Shown piece by piece: positions 10,340 to 21,904 of a DNA stretch of 64,000 bases (position 1 is its first letter; the number at the start of each line of letters is the position of its first letter). The DNA lies in the NCBI RefSeq assembly GCF_023898315.1, contig NC_064622.1, positions 278,061,503-278,125,502 of the forward strand, read 5' to 3'. The notes under the pieces were generated by a model. That model did no database searches, was not told the DNA's origin, and was given only the letters and a program-made list of their open reading frames with translations. A program made the position numbers and the translations under genes. The DNA comes from Schistocerca nitens. Taxonomy: Eukaryota > Arthropoda > Insecta > Orthoptera > Acrididae.

Positions 10340-11490
10340 TAATGTTTATGTTTATTTAATAAGAAAATTGTGCAGCAACAAGGTATTCGAACAACGTAGT
10401 ACACCAACTGGACTCTCGATTATGTCGCATAAATGTCCGTTGGGATTCGTGTCAGGCGGTCTGGGTGGCCAAATCATTCGCTCAAACTGTCCAGAATGTT
10501 CTTCAAACCGATCTCGAACAATTGTGGCCCTGTGACATGGTGCATTGTCATCCACAAAAATTATATTGTTGTTTGGGAACATGAAATCCATGAATGGATG
10601 CAAATGGTTTTTAAGTAGCAGGACATAACCAGTTGCAGTCGATGATCGGCTCAGTTGGACCAGAGGACCCAGTCCGTTCCATGTAAACATATCCCGCACC
10701 TTTAAGGAGCCACCCCCCGCTTGCACGGCGCCTTGTTGATAATATGGGTCAATGGATTCGTGGGGCCTGTGCCAAACTCGAACCCTGCATTCAGCTATTA
10801 CCAACTGAAATCGGGGCTCTTCTGATCAGACCGCCGTTTTCCATTCGTCTAGGGTCCAACTGCTATGGTCACGGGCCCAGAGAGGCGCTGAAGGCTATGT
10901 CGTGCTGTTAGCAAAGGTACTCACGTGGGTCGTCCGCTGCCGTAGCCCAATAACACCAAATTTCACCATACTGTCCTACCTGACACGGTCATCGTACGTC
11001 CCGCATTGATGGTTCAAATGGCTCTGAGCACTATGGGACTTAACTTCTGAGGTCATCAGTCCCCTAGAACTTAGAACTACTTAAATCTAACTAACCTAAG
11101 GACATCACACACATCCATGCCCGAGGCAGGATTCGAACCTGCGACCGTAGCGGTCGCGCGGTTCCAGACTGTAGCGCCTAGAACCGCTCGGCCACTCTGG
11201 CCGGCAAGTCCCGCATTGATTTCTGCGGTTATTTCACTCAGAGCAGCTCGTCTGCCAGCACTGATAACGCTACGCATTTGCCGCTGCTCTCAGTCGTTAA
11301 GTGAAGGCCGTCGGCCATTGCGTTGTCCGCACTGAGAGGTAATGCCTGAAACCTGATTTTTCGACACACTCTTGACACTGTGGATTTCGGAGTATTAAAT
11401 TGCATAATGAATTATGAAATGGAATGGTCCATGCATCTAGCTCCAGCTACCATACCGCGATCAAAGTCCCCTGTCGCCCGGCCGTAACCA
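10340..11490 (-). pseudogene. Tc1-like transposase relic split by a SINE
   Basis: The N-terminal part lies at 11221-11480 (NGRRPSLND, then MRSVISAGRRAALSEITAEINAG at the junction). It is interrupted at 11011-11207 by a SINE-b and resumes toward 10340. Recognisable pieces are WTLDEWKTAV, a degenerate first catalytic block (SEEPRFQL, Asp to Glu), RVRVWHRPHES, AGGGS, FVDDNAPCHRA (second Asp kept) and PPRPPDTNPNGHLCDIIE, where the third catalytic residue is replaced by Gly. A nonsense codon follows WKTAV. Dead copy of a family distinct from the other Tc1-like elements here. Confidence 0.8.
11011..11207 (-). mobile_element. SINE-b (tRNA-headed), full length
   Basis: A 13-bp target-site duplication, gtcccgcattgat, flanks it at 10998-11010 and 11208-11220. 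Read on the minus strand it starts with a tRNA-like head (B box ggttcgaatcc), followed by the family body (ccttaggttagttaggttta, then ggggactgatgacc) and ends in gagccatttgaacc. It has no protein and is presumably transcribed by RNA polymerase III and mobilised by a LINE. It interrupts the Tc1-like transposase relic. Confidence 0.95.
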
Positions 11491-12970
11491 TGTCGCTATC
11501 CCATGACTTTTGTCACCTCGATGTAATATGTAATATAATATTGGTATTTTAACGGTGCATTGCGAAAAGAAAATAATATTCAGTTACAGCTGTCCAAACA
11601 TCTATATTGTACATAGATAGAATATTATAAATCCGTATATAGTTGTGTTTTAAACGGTGATCAGGCATGTAGTGTGATTCCTTTGACTAGAGAGGTTATT
11701 CATGTGACATAACTGAAGAGGGGGGCAGTCAGAGGAAGTATCGTTGTCTTTTGGCTGCTATTGCTGGACCGGTAAAGTAGTTAGAGCTTGTGCCGTCTTT
11801 GAGCCGTGCGTGTATTAACGTATCGCCGATCAGTGCAGCTAGACTGTCAAGTTGCAGGCTCGTGCACTGAAATGACTATGACCAATGTGGATTCGTTGTG
11901 AATTAATCTAGACTTTTGATATTCAACTTCGTTCGTGTTGAACCAAGGACCTTCTCATATCATCCTATTTAATATTTTAAAATTTATTGGTACGATGCAA
12001 TTCATTCAATAAACGTTCCTTAGGCTGGGCTTTATAATTCAAAAGATTTCATTAGGGCACAATGCGATAGTGTATAAACAGAGTCCAAGACTTGTAGTCG
12101 AGTCGTTAAATTAGTATATGGTTGTGTGATTGCCCGTCTGGTGGTCGGAAAGTAACAAACCAGTTATCCGACTATTAGTTTCGCTTCATACTTTCGTTAC
12201 CATAAACCACCCTGGTACGTTGCAGTGCATTATTGATCCGTGAAAAAAAAATTATGGTATAGCACAGTGATTTATTGTCAGTCCTGTATCAAAACAGTAG
12301 CGGGTTTTTCGACTAACTTGCACGCACACGTTACGTTTATTTACATTAAGGTAAAACAGCAGCGCTTGCACTAATCGTGGAACCTCTCCGGGTTTTCCTG
12401 CTTTTCACTACTGTGGCGTTGATAGTTACGATGCCACAACGTCGGTGCACGCTCTCGTAAGTTGGCACTACGAGAGAAGACTAACTACGCCGACCACAGC
12501 GCCTTCTGGCCGACGCTGTGGGGCTCAGCGAGTGCCGTCTTGATTTCGGCCCCATTCCAACAAGAGCAGACGGCGTGGAAATGTCGCTTCTACTACCGAG
12601 TGGGCTAGCTTGATATTGAGACTTTGTATTAGTTACGTTCAGTTAAGGTTTGGACAGCAACGAGTATTTGTTAGCTTTGAGATTATACAGAACAATCATC
12701 CTAACTTCACAGGATTAGATATGGACTACGGCTTCACACCTACGTGCTCATCCTAGCCAAAGTTATGTATGCATTTAATATTTACTTGTGTTTTTGACTA
12801 TCAGAAGTGTCAAAGTTACGTGCAGTACCGAAGTGCTTCACCTCTCCTGCTCCGGCTCGCTTCCTTCACTCTCGGCGTATTTTACAGAAGCAGTTCGCAG
12901 GAGCAGACCCACGCGCCGCCTATCCAGGCGGGATACAAAAACTATAATCTTCTGGCGTTGCATCCATACT
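11491..12970. other. No gene recognised
   Basis: A+T-rich to about 12350 and GC-richer at 12370-12600. The GC-richer part could be the edge of a long terminal repeat or a promoter-like region, but I found no boundary, TSD or conserved motif. No supported coding region. Confidence 0.5.
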
Positions 12971-12975
12971 GTATA

Positions 12976-14555
12976 CAGAGTGTTACAAAAAGGTACGGCC
13001 TAACTTTCAGGAAACATTCCTCACACACAAAGAAAGAAAATATGTTGTGTGGACATGTGTCCGGGAACGCTTACTTTCCATGTTAGATCTCATTTTAGTA
13101 CTTCTCTTCAAATCACATTAATCATGGAATGGAAACACACAGCAACAGAACGTACCAGCCTGCCTTCAAACACTTTGTTACAGGAAATGTTCAAAATGTC
13201 CTCCGTTAGAGAGGATACATGCATCCACCCTTCGTCGCATGGAATCCCTGATGCGCTGATGCAGCCCTGGAGAATGGCGTATTGTATCATAGCCGTCCAC
13301 AATACGAGCACGAAGAGTGTCTACATTTGGTACGGGGTTGCGAACACAAGAGCTTTCAAATGCCCCCATAAATGAAAGTCAAGAGGGTTGAGGTCAGGAG
13401 AACGTGGAGGCCATGGAATTGGTCCGCCTCTACCAATCCATCGGTCACCGAATCTGTTGTTGAGAAGCGTACGAACACTTCGACTGAAATGTGCAGGAGC
13501 TCCATCGTGCATGAACCACATGTTGTGTCGTACTTGTAAAGGCACATGTTCTAGCAGCACAGGTAGAGTATCCCGTATGAAATCATGATAACGTGTTCCA
13601 TTGAGCTTAGGTGGAAGAACATGGGGCCCAATCAAGACATCACCAACAATGCCTGCCCAAACGTTCACATAAAATCTGTTCTGATGACGTGGTTGCACAA
13701 TTGCGTGCGGATTCTCGTTATCCCACACATGTTGATTGTGAAAATTTACAATTTGATCACGTTGGAATGAAGCCTCATCCGTAAAGAGAACATTTGCACT
13801 GAAATGAGGATTGACACATTGTTGGATGAACCATTCGCAGAAGTGTACCCGTGGAGGCCAATCAGCTGCTGATAGTGCCTGCACACGCTGTACATGGTAC
13901 GGAAACAACTGGTTCTCCCGTAGCACTCTCCATACAGTGACGTGGTCAACGTTACCTTGTACAGCAGCAACTTCTCTGACGCTGACATTATGGTTATCGT
14001 CAACTGCATGAAGAATTGCCTCGTCCATTGCAGGTGTCCTCTTCGTTCTAGGTCTTCCCCAGTCACGAGTCGTAGGCTGGAATGTTCCGTGCTCCCTAAG
14101 ACGCCGATCAATTGCTTCGAACGTCTTCCTGTCGGGACACCTTCGTTCTGGAAATCTGCCTCGATACAAACGTACCGCGCCACGGCTATTGCCCCGTGCT
14201 AATCCATACATCAAATGGGCATCTGCCAACTCTGCATTTGTAAACATTGCACTGACTGCAAAACCACGTTCATGATGAACACTAACCTGTTGATGCTACG
14301 TACTGATGTGCTTGATGCTAGTACTGTAGAGCAATGAGTCGCATGTCAACACAAGCACCGAAGTCAACATTACCTTCCTTCAATTGGGCCAACTGGCGGT
14401 GAATCGAGGAAGTACAGTACATACTGACTAAACTAAAATGAGCTCTAACACGGAAATTAAGCGTTTCCGGACACATGTCCACACAACATCTTTTCTTTAT
14501 TTGTGTGTGAGGAATGTTTCCTGAAAGTTTGGCCGTACCTTTTTGTAACACCCTG
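12976..14555 (-). mobile_element. DD41D Tc1/mariner-superfamily element with long TIRs
   Basis: The ends are CAGAGTGTTACAAAAAGG at 12976 and its inverted counterpart finishing at 14555, and both sit next to TA (12974-12975 and 14556-14557), giving a TA target-site duplication. The inverted repeats continue for about 118 bp with a handful of mismatches. The element encodes one transposase on the minus strand. It lies near a LINE-A scrap whose RT sequence appears at 14560-14760. Confidence 0.9.
13178..14247 (-). pseudogene. Transposase with DUF4817-type HTH and DD41D catalytic triad, frameshifted near its C-terminus
   Basis: The start at 14245-14247 opens a 308-residue frame ending at 13321. 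The N-terminus (MFTNAELADAHLMYG, then RLYRGRFPERRCPDR) is the helix-turn-helix type called DUF4817. Catalytic residues are in VLFTDEASF, MWFMHDGAPAH and PPRSPDLNPLDFHLW. By my count 41 residues separate the second and third Asp. The family's C-terminal tail (VDTLRARI to GHFEHFL, stop at 13178) is in a different frame, so there is one frameshift near 13340-13370. Otherwise it looks well preserved, suggesting a fairly recent loss. Confidence 0.85.
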
Positions 14556-14559
14556 TATA

Positions 14560-14770
14560 CGATCATCATCTGCGAATAGCCTATTGGAGGTTTCGACGTA
14601 TCCATCAAATCATTCATACATATTGTAAACAGGAACAATCCGGTAACACTCTGTTGGAATACTCCGGAAGCTACTTCTACATCTGAAGATGTTAAGAACG
14701 ACGAGCTGAATTCTATCTGCTAGGAAATCCTAAATGCAATCACAAGACTGATACCATGTTCCATAGCTTG
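14560..14770 (-). pseudogene. LINE RT scrap (LINE-A-like)
   Basis: The minus strand translates to GVFQQSVTG, FLFTICMNDL, then MDTSKPPIGYSQMMI, a decayed version of the GVPQGSV-GPLLFTICIND-FADD region of a LINE reverse transcriptase. The catalytic Asp-Asp pair is lost. It lies immediately outside the right TIR of the DD41D element, suggesting that element landed in or beside an old LINE. Confidence 0.6.
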
Positions 14771-15494
14771 GGTTGAACACTACTAGCCGACAGAACGGAA
14801 TTGTACCGAATGACGCCAACGAACACAGCATCGGTGTCTACTGTTTTCTGAAGCTCGTGGACAATCACAGTGCGAGCTGAGATTCAAGATCGCGGTTTGC
14901 GGAATCGATTGTTGTTTGTTACATGTTATACATATTTAAATGGTTGCAGTTGCCTGGCAACGACCGTTCTGTAGAAGTCGCTATCGAAGTTCGCTGCTAT
15001 GAAGTCCTCGAATTATGCATTCGAGTGTGCATCATTCCCGACAACGGTCCGAAAGGAAGCTCGCTTCTAGTCGATAAAGAATAGGCGCACGATATCACCA
15101 CTTCATCTCGCAGCCCAGCAGTTACCGACATGTCCGCTGGTCATCATGGCGAGAGAGGAGGATTACAACTGGCACCAGTGTAGCTGTACATGGTCATACC
15201 ATTATCTTACAAGACGAACAAAATGGCATCAACATCATAGCAGAAGAAATAAACCCCAGAGAGGACATGGAAATTGTCGACACGTTTCCAACAACGGCTG
15301 TAGCTCAGTAGTGCTAAATGAAATCCAACACTGGCCAAATCAGCAGTCAAAATATATCGAAAACGACAGAGAGGCATGAGGCAGTTCTATGTCAGGCGGC
15401 GAAGACAGCGCCGGCTCCACCTGCAACGGGAAACAGCAACATCAGCTTTAGGTACGAATTAATACAAACGATTGCTCTTAACTGTTTATAGTAG
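14771..15494. other. No gene recognised
   Basis: Short open frames only; no recognised domain, tRNA-like box, TIR or tandem repeat. Confidence 0.45.
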
Positions 15495-16690
15495 CCCCTA
15501 TTCTACATCTACATATTGTCTACATATATACTTGACAAGATACAATAATTTGCATGAAAAAGGTACTTTGAACCAATGTTAACCATTCCTTTACATGTTG
15601 CATAAGGAGCGATGGAAAAAGACCATCTATAAACTTCTATAAGAGTCCTTATTTCTCTTCTCTGGAATTCGCGGTCGTCACACGAGATGTATGTTAGTGG
15701 CAATAGAGTCAGTCTGTCGCAAATGAAATTCCGGTTCTCTAAACTTTCTCAACAGTGTTTCGCGGAAAGAAAGTCTTCTTCCTTCCGAGGATTTCCATTT
15801 GAGTTCATTAAGCATATTTCACAATACTCGCGTGTTGATAGAACCATCTTCCTCTTCTTTAGCCTCTAGATATCGGCTCCTCAGCATATGCTTCTTCCAA
15901 GAATTTCCATGTCAACCTTTGCTTGGTGGTCTGGATCCACATTTTCCTGCATGACGCTGGATGTCGTCTCTGCATCTCGCCAGAGGACGTCCGACACTTC
16001 TCTTTGAATCTCTCGGACAGCACAGACTCGATCGAAATTTTCCTGAACACATGTCCGGCCAAACGCCATTTCAGTCACGTTGCCTGCTCACAACGTAGTA
16101 GATTCCCGTTCTTCTCCGTGTCTCTACGATGTTGACCCAGTGTCTCAAGAGTCATTCCAAGGACCGTTCTCTCTCTCTCTCTCGCTCTTCGACAGACCTG
16201 AAATCGATTTGCACTGCTTGTTGTATCATTGTTTCGAGCTTGTATTTTGTTACTGCCAGGCTGCATGTGTCATAAACATTCCTTTGTAAATTTATAGGGA
16301 TAATCGACTTGCGGAAAATGTAACAAAATTCCCAGAACGCCTTCCTGGTTAAGCCTATTAGTCGGGTGATCTGTGATCACTGCGCCTCTGAATTGCTTCG
16401 ATGCCTTCCCTTAATCAGCAGCTTCAAGAATGGATCGGACAAGTGTTCTGTACGCGGTCTCCTTTGTAGATGAGCTACACTTTTCCAACATTGCCCCAAT
16501 AAACCGAAATCGACCGTTCGCCTTTCCTACAACCGACCTCACGTGTTCGTTCCATTTCTTGTCGGTTTGCAACGTTACATCTACTTTTTTAATCTACGTG
16601 ACTGTGTGAAGCAGAACACTGCTAGAACTACATTCGAAAACTGTCGGTTTGTTTTTACTACTCATCTACATTAAGTACTCTATATTGCTT
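15495..16690 (-). pseudogene. LINE-A relic, minus strand, interrupted
   Basis: The tail motif (ctacatctacat at about 15502) marks the 3' end. The minus strand from 15560 to 15840 encodes the C-terminal region of LINE-A, and the thumb region resumes at about 16330-16680 (GRFRFIGAMLEKCSSSTKE). The gap between them is filled by a different LINE scrap at 15850-16290. Many stops; old copy. Confidence 0.65.
15850..16290 (-). pseudogene. LINE-F C-terminal scrap inserted in LINE-A
   Basis: On the minus strand the frames around SERERTVLGMTLETLG and LKWRLAGHVFRKI resemble the C-terminal RT region of LINEs with an ERxMLG...LKWxWAGHIxR arrangement. One stop separates the two parts. It ends with TTKQRLTWKFLEEAY. 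It breaks the LINE-A relic at a single point, so it probably inserted there, though no clear TSD was seen. Confidence 0.5.
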
Positions 16691-17295
16691 GAAAACATGC
16701 AAAAAGAGGAATGCTCTGGGAGATTTCACTATATGGTTGCAGGTCGAATAACGTATAAGCTTGGGCCGCAGATAAGTAGCACTGTAACTCAAGTTACGTA
16801 GCAGGTCAGAATCATGTTGAAATATAATTAAAGACAGCGCGGCGCAGAACCAGAGTATAGCTCTGAGAGGTGGGCGCGGGAAAGGGGCTTCACAGTTTCC
16901 TACTATGCCCCCTACTCTTTCGCTAAGTATAACTTACACCGGTGCTTAGCACATCGCTCTACCATAACTTCCAACATATTCCAGTTCGAAGATATACATT
17001 ATTCAAAAATCGTTTGTCCGAGAATTGAGGAGTATATGCGTCACGCAGCTGAACTGAGAGCTCAAAAAGTAGAAACTTGAATAATTTACTCGATACAAAA
17101 TCGAACTGTGCTATCACCTTTGTCGGCATTTCACTTACAAGCAACCTCTCGAGTGCGAGGTCGCAAGTTAAATCTGTAGTAAGGCTCATTTGAAGGTGTT
17201 CTGTTAACAATTACAACAGATAAAATATTAGCTGCTAATGACTCGCCATGTGCATCAGGAGGGCGACAGGAAATGCGTGTCCGGGAGGTGGAGAG
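16691..17295. other. No gene recognised
   Basis: A+T-rich DNA with one GC-richer patch at 16830-16910. No domain or repeat signature identified. Confidence 0.45.
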
Positions 17296-17299
17296 ATCA

Positions 17300-18680
17300 G
17301 CCTTCTACAGGATGTATGTGTTACACTCCACAAAGTGGACATTGTCGACATTCAAGAAATGGCCAAAACAAACCATTATCTTGCACCATCAACGCCGAAT
17401 GGAAAATGGCCCGTCATAGTAGTCACAAAAGTTTGCACCATCAAGATCGAAGGCTAACTCCTTGGGAGCTGCAAACCATAAAGGCCGTTCAGTTATGTAT
17501 CCACTCTTAAAGAATGCATATAGAATCATATTGGTGTAACATGGTGATGAGAGCTGATGGAATAGGATGACACGCAACCGAATGCGAAACGGTCTTTGGT
17601 GGAGTTTATCGTGAATGTTGCTATCCTTTAAGGCGTAGCTGCAGATAGTGCGGTAACATGTTTTAAAGGCATGGGAAATACAAACATCCAGAGGCTACAA
17701 TTTTCCGGTGGTTCCATGATGTATGAACTGCAACGTCACTCTTTTCAGGAGGGGTAGTTTGCACTAAAGGAGTACGATTTTTATACGCAGACCAGGAATC
17801 AAGCAAAAGCGAGTTATTGACTGAAAGCAGTGGTCATACCATAGCTGTAGTTCTCTTACGCCCATTATCCCACCCTTGCTTACCGTGAAGTAAATATCCC
17901 CTACTGCCCTTGCAAGATCACGCACTGAGAAAGGATCATAGGAAACAGAGCACGTCCAGTTCCTCGCAACACAATAAATAATTTCTAGACTTCCTTCCAT
18001 AAACATTTCCACTTCAAATACCGACTGGGCGAAGGTGAAAAAAATTTCGTCAGTTTTTCCTTTCTCCGTCGTTCCGTAGTTGCTTCAGAATTCGTGCAGG
18101 TATGTTCCATCTTTGGAACTAAATGAGAGGCAGTTTGTTTTTTGACACACGCGCTTCGGTTCTTTTATTTATGAATCAAGTGGCCTGTAATACATATTTG
18201 TATACATATTTCATGTATTATACAATAGGTACAAATTGTTACTATGTTAAGTCTTCTGTTTTCTCACGTTTTTCTCTTGTTTTTCACATTAGAAACAGCT
18301 TTTGTAGCACAAGTTTCGTGAGGTTAAATTATCGTTTGCGTGACGATGGGATATCTCATGTACGAATTGTTGGATCGATTCCACAGTTTGCTGTGCATCG
18401 TCAAGTCGATGCTTTGTTGGAAATTTCGTTATCTTACGTCTTCCAATTCTGTAGCACTGTTTAAAGTTATGCAACCATCAATTGCTTTCCTTGAAATCAC
18501 TGTAATCTATGTCGCGCGCGATCTGATGTGCATATCGTAGTAGGTCATTATCGTGCACGTCCTGTAAATTGTACACAGCGTCCTTGAAACACGCAAACAC
18601 CGGTTTTTGTAACAAGTGCGCCTTGTCCTTCCTGGAATATCCGTAGCTTTTCTTATGCACTACACGGCTATACTGCTGCG
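17300..18680 (-). pseudogene. pogo/Tigger-like (CENP-B-type) transposase relic
   Basis: Read on the minus strand: a CENP-B-like HTH region (ARDIDYSDFKESN, stop, WLHNFKQCYRIGRRKITKF), then VESIQQFVHEISHRHAND. Further along comes a pogo-like catalytic region (CLIPGLRIKIVLL, VQTTPPEKSDVAVHT, ASGCLYFPC) and the C-terminus with DKLHQRPFRIRLR and CDYYDGPFSIRR. Frames change several times and stops occur, so the copy is dead. The call rests on remembered similarity to insect pogo-type proteins. TIRs were not identified. Confidence 0.6.
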
Positions 18681-18691
18681 GACTTACTCGA

Positions 18692-18750
18692 TAGCCGGTC
18701 GGTGTGGCCGAGCGGTTCTAGGCGCTTCAGTCTGGAACCGTGCGAGCGTA
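18692..18750 (+). mobile_element. SINE-b head fragment
   Basis: The sequence gccggtcggtgtggccgagc then ggttctaggcgcttcagtctgg is the tRNA-like 5' end of SINE-b. The B box and body are missing. A 3'-truncated SINE is unusual because LINE-driven copies normally lose the 5' end, so a later deletion is likely. Confidence 0.75.
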
Positions 18751-19282
18751 ATTATTTTTACTCGTAGTACCCACTCCTTGGAGAACGATTGTCCTCTACT
18801 TCGTTTCATAGGAGACGGGATTTGTGGCTCCCTATCGACAAGGATTATGAACTATAAGCCTCAACTCCTGTGTCAGTATCACTTTCACTTGTTAATCACG
18901 TATAGTCGTCATTGTATATCTCATGTACATTGTCCGCCCGGACAAGCGTTTAAGACGCCACACATTCCACTGACTCGTCAAGCATAAACGCTAATACTTC
19001 ATCTACCACTTCTTTCTCACACTGCGAAATTCCTTATGTTCCTTTCTGATAAAATATCAACTTCGGCAAATATTGTTATAAATATAATGCAATGTTTGCT
19101 TTGTTTATCGTTGCCATTGCACTGCATTGTATCAACACCACTAGCGCTGTAGCACTGTTGTAGGTTACTCGTCGACTAAGTAGTTCAATTAGGCTCCGTA
19201 ACCCCATGCTGTGCTCTCCATTACACATCTCCAGGTCAGTTTCCTGTTGCCGTTAGTAAACAATATTGTGGTTGCGTAGTAG
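18751..19282. other. No gene recognised
   Basis: No recognised coding or repeat feature; short open frames only. Confidence 0.4.
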
Positions 19283-19291
19283 ACAATATGG

Positions 19292-19951
19292 TTGTTGTTG
19301 TTGTTGTGGTCTTCAGTCCTGAGACTGGTTTGATGCAGCTCTCCATGCTACTCTATCCTGTGCAAGCTTCTTCATCTCCCAGTACCTACCGCAACCTACA
19401 TCCTTCTGAATCTGCTTAGTGTATTGATCTCTTGGTCTCCCTCTACGATTTTTACCCTCCACGCTGCCCTCCAATGCTAAATTTGTGATCCCTTGATGCC
19501 TCAAAACATGTCCTACCAACCGATCCCTTCTTCTAGTCAAGTTGTGCCACAAACTTCTCTTCTCCCCAATCCTATTCAATACCTCCTCATTAGTTACGTG
19601 ATCTACCCACGTTATCTTCAGCATTCTTCTGTAGCACCACATTTCGAAAGCTTCTATTCTCTTCTTGTCCAAACTGGTTATCGTCCATGTTTCACTTCCA
19701 TACATGGCTACACTCCATACAAATACTTTCAGAAACGACTTCCTCACACTTAAATCTATACTCGATGTTAACAAATTTCTCTTCTTCAGAAACGATTTCC
19801 TTGCCATTGCCAGTCTACATTTTATATCCTCTCTACTTCGACCATCATCAGTTATTTTACTCCCTAAATAGCAAAACTCCTTTACTACTTTAAGTGTCTC
19901 ATTTCCTAATCTAATCCCCTCAGCATCACCCGATTTAATTTGACTACATTC
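19292..19951 (-). mobile_element. LINE-C, RTE-like, 5'-truncated, with TSD
   Basis: A 9-bp duplication, acaatatgg, flanks it at 19283-19291 and 19952-19960. The 3' end on the minus strand is a short (CAA)n-type tail at 19292-19306, typical of RTE-clade LINEs, which end in simple repeats. The insert carries only the last part of ORF2. It is the same family as 24686-26842, where the Tc1-like element is embedded. Confidence 0.9.
19313..19950 (-). pseudogene. LINE-C ORF2 C-terminus (post-RT domain)
   Basis: A 164-residue open stretch runs from 19807 to the stop at 19313, and the homologous reading frame extends upstream to the truncation point near 19950. Key motifs are MARKSFLKKRNLLTSSIDLS, FVWSVAMYGSETWT, CYRRMLKI, GHVLRHQGI and GRPRDQYTKQIQKD. 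It lies C-terminal to the reverse transcriptase core in RTE-type ORF2 proteins. It has no start of its own and is a dead-on-arrival insertion. Confidence 0.85.
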
Positions 19952-19958
19952 ACAATAT

Positions 19959-19976
19959 GGGGGGGGGGGGGGGGGC
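19959..19976. repeat. Poly-G run
   Basis: Seventeen consecutive G residues follow the right TSD of LINE-C, so the TSD and the homopolymer overlap. This is a likely sequencing-error or polymorphism hotspot. Confidence 0.9.
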
Positions 19977-20015
19977 GTTGAAAGCCGTGAACATCACTGG
20001 CCTTTTATGACCTTG

Positions 20016-20210
20016 GCCGGCCGAAGTGGCCGTGCGGTTAAAGGCGCTGCAGTCTGGAACCGCAAGACCGCTACGGTCGCAGGTTCGAATCCTGCCTCGG
20101 GCATGGGTGTTTGTGATGTCCTTAGGTTAGTTAGGTTTAACTAGTTCTAAGTTCTAGGGGACTAATGACCTCAGCAGTTGAGTCCCATAGTGCTCAGAGC
20201 CATTTTTTTT
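20016..20210 (+). mobile_element. SINE-b, full length
   Basis: It is flanked by the 13-bp duplication ttttatgaccttg (20003-20015 and 20211-20223). It starts ccggccgaagtggccgtgcg, has a B box ggttcgaatcc, the body ccttaggttagttaggttta, and ends in gagccat followed by a T run. Confidence 0.95.
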
Positions 20211-20339
20211 TTTTATGACCTTGCACTCAAGATGTTCCTTAAAGTCTGTCGATTGTGGCTATATGAGCGTGTAACTGGGGGTGAGGAATGTTCTTTCAGT
20301 CGCTTCCGCCAATGTTCGGGAGCATTCTGCTATTTTTAA

Positions 20340-20600
20340 GGTTCCATACACGGAATTCTTATAATATTATTTTGTTGTCCGTCTGTCGGTCGGTACGTCT
20401 GTCCAATATTTAACGTCCCTTTTCCTTAGGAACAGGTAGGGGCAATATCTGAAATTTGTGTAACATACGAAGGTCTACGGTTCCTTGGCGGTGTGAAAAA
20501 TTTAAGCTTCTAGATCAATGCAGGCAAGAGATACGGCCGTTAATGTGACATATTTTGACACTCGCAAACATACTCATCAAAACGTACAAGTTACTTCCCG
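20340..20600 (+). repeat. Diverged interspersed repeat, unit 1
   Basis: This stretch (ttttcctta, tacgaaggtctacggttcc, ttggcggtgtgaaaaattta, gacatattttgacactcgca) aligns loosely with 21905-22320 on the other side of the Tc1 element at 20645-21886, in the same orientation. I do not recognise the family and see no coding capacity. Confidence 0.6.
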
Positions 20601-20644
20601 TTGTCCAAAAATCATGAAATCCGAAAATAGTTAATTTGCAATTA

Positions 20645-21886
20645 CACTATGTGATCAAAAGTATCCGGACACCCCCAAAACATACGTTTTTCATGTTAGG
20701 TGCATTGTGCTGCCACCTACTGCCAGGTACTCCGTATCAGCGAACTCAGCAGTCATTAGACATCGTGAGAGAGCAAAATAGGGCGCTCCGCGGAACTCAC
20801 GGACTTCGAACGTCGTCAGGTGATTGGGTTCACTTGTGTCATGCGTCTGTACACGAGATTTCCACACTCCTAAACATCCCTAGGTCCACTGTTCCCGATG
20901 TAATAGTGAAGTGGAAACGTGAAGGTACACGTACAGCCCAAAAGCGTACAGGCCGACCTCGTCTGTTGACTGACAGAGACCGCCGATGGTTGAAGAGGGT
21001 CGTAATGTGTAATACGCAGACGTCTATCCAGACCCTCACTCAGGAATTCCAAACTGCATCAGGAACCACTGCAAGTACTATGACAGTTAGGCGGTAGGTG
21101 AGAAAACTTGAATTTTATGGTCGAGTGGTTGCTCATATGCCACACATCACGCCGGTAAATGCCAACAGACGCCTCGCTTGGTGTAAGGAGCGTAAACATT
21201 TGACGATTGAACAGTGGAAAAACGTTGTGTGGAGTCATGAATCACTGTACACAATGTGGCGATCCGATGGCAGGGTGTGGGTATGGCGAATACCCGGTGA
21301 ACGTCATCTGCCAGCGTGTGTAGTGCCAACAGTAAAATTCTGGGGCGGTGGTGTTATGGTGTGGTCGTGTTTTTCACGGAGGAGGCTTGCACCCCTTGTT
21401 GTTTTGCCTAGTACTATCACAGCACAGGCCTACATTGATGATTTAAGCACCTTCTTGCTTCCCACTGTTGAAAAGCAATTCGGGGATGGCGATTGCATCT
21501 TTCAACACGATCGAGAGCCTGTTAATATTGCACGGCCTGTGGCGGAGTGGTTACACGACAATAACATCCCTGTATTGGACTTGCCTGTACAGAGTCCTGA
21601 CCTGAATCCCAACACCTTTGGGATGTTTTGGAACGTCGACTTCGTGCCAGGCCTCACCAACCGACATCGATACCTCTGCTCAGTGAAGCACTCCGTGAAG
21701 GATGGGCTGCCATTCTCCAAGAAACTTTCCAGCACCTGATTGAACGTATACCTGCGAGAGTGGAAGCTGTTATCAAGGCTAAGGGAGGGCCAACACCATA
21801 TAGAATTCCAGCATTACCGATGGAGGGCGCCATGAACTTGTAAGTCATTTTCAGCCAGTTGTCCAGATACTTATGATCACATAGTG
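20645..21886 (+). mobile_element. Tc1-like element with 28-bp TIRs, inactive
   Basis: The left end reads cactatgtgatcaaaagtat and the right end is its inverted counterpart with a few mismatches, ending at 21886. TA precedes the left end (20643-20644), while the right flank is CA, so the right half of the TA duplication has mutated. It carries one broken transposase gene on the plus strand. The C-terminal fragment at 6299-6613 has a related TIR. Confidence 0.92.
20768..21843 (+). pseudogene. Tc1-type (DD34E) transposase, nonsense plus frameshift
   Basis: The reading frame opens upstream of the HTH (ISTLLNIPRSTVPDVIVKWK) and runs to a TAG at 21095-21097. It continues in the same frame through QWKNVVWSHESLYT, where the first catalytic Asp is replaced by His, and IFQHDREPVNIA, where the second Asp is kept, to SPDLNP near 21600. 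There the frame shifts: the remainder (ERRLRARPHQPTS to EGAMNL, stop 21843) is in another frame and the Glu is lost. Extrapolated spacing is 34, typical Tc1. Three independent lesions make it dead. The start is uncertain within 20760-20840. Confidence 0.88.
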
Positions 21887-21904
21887 CACATCGCTTAAAA
21901 CGAA

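Noticed and set aside
18692-18750. tRNA gene candidate
   Set aside because: It matches the head of SINE-b and lacks a B box, so it is not a tRNA gene. The same holds for the other tRNA-like heads, which continue into SINE bodies.
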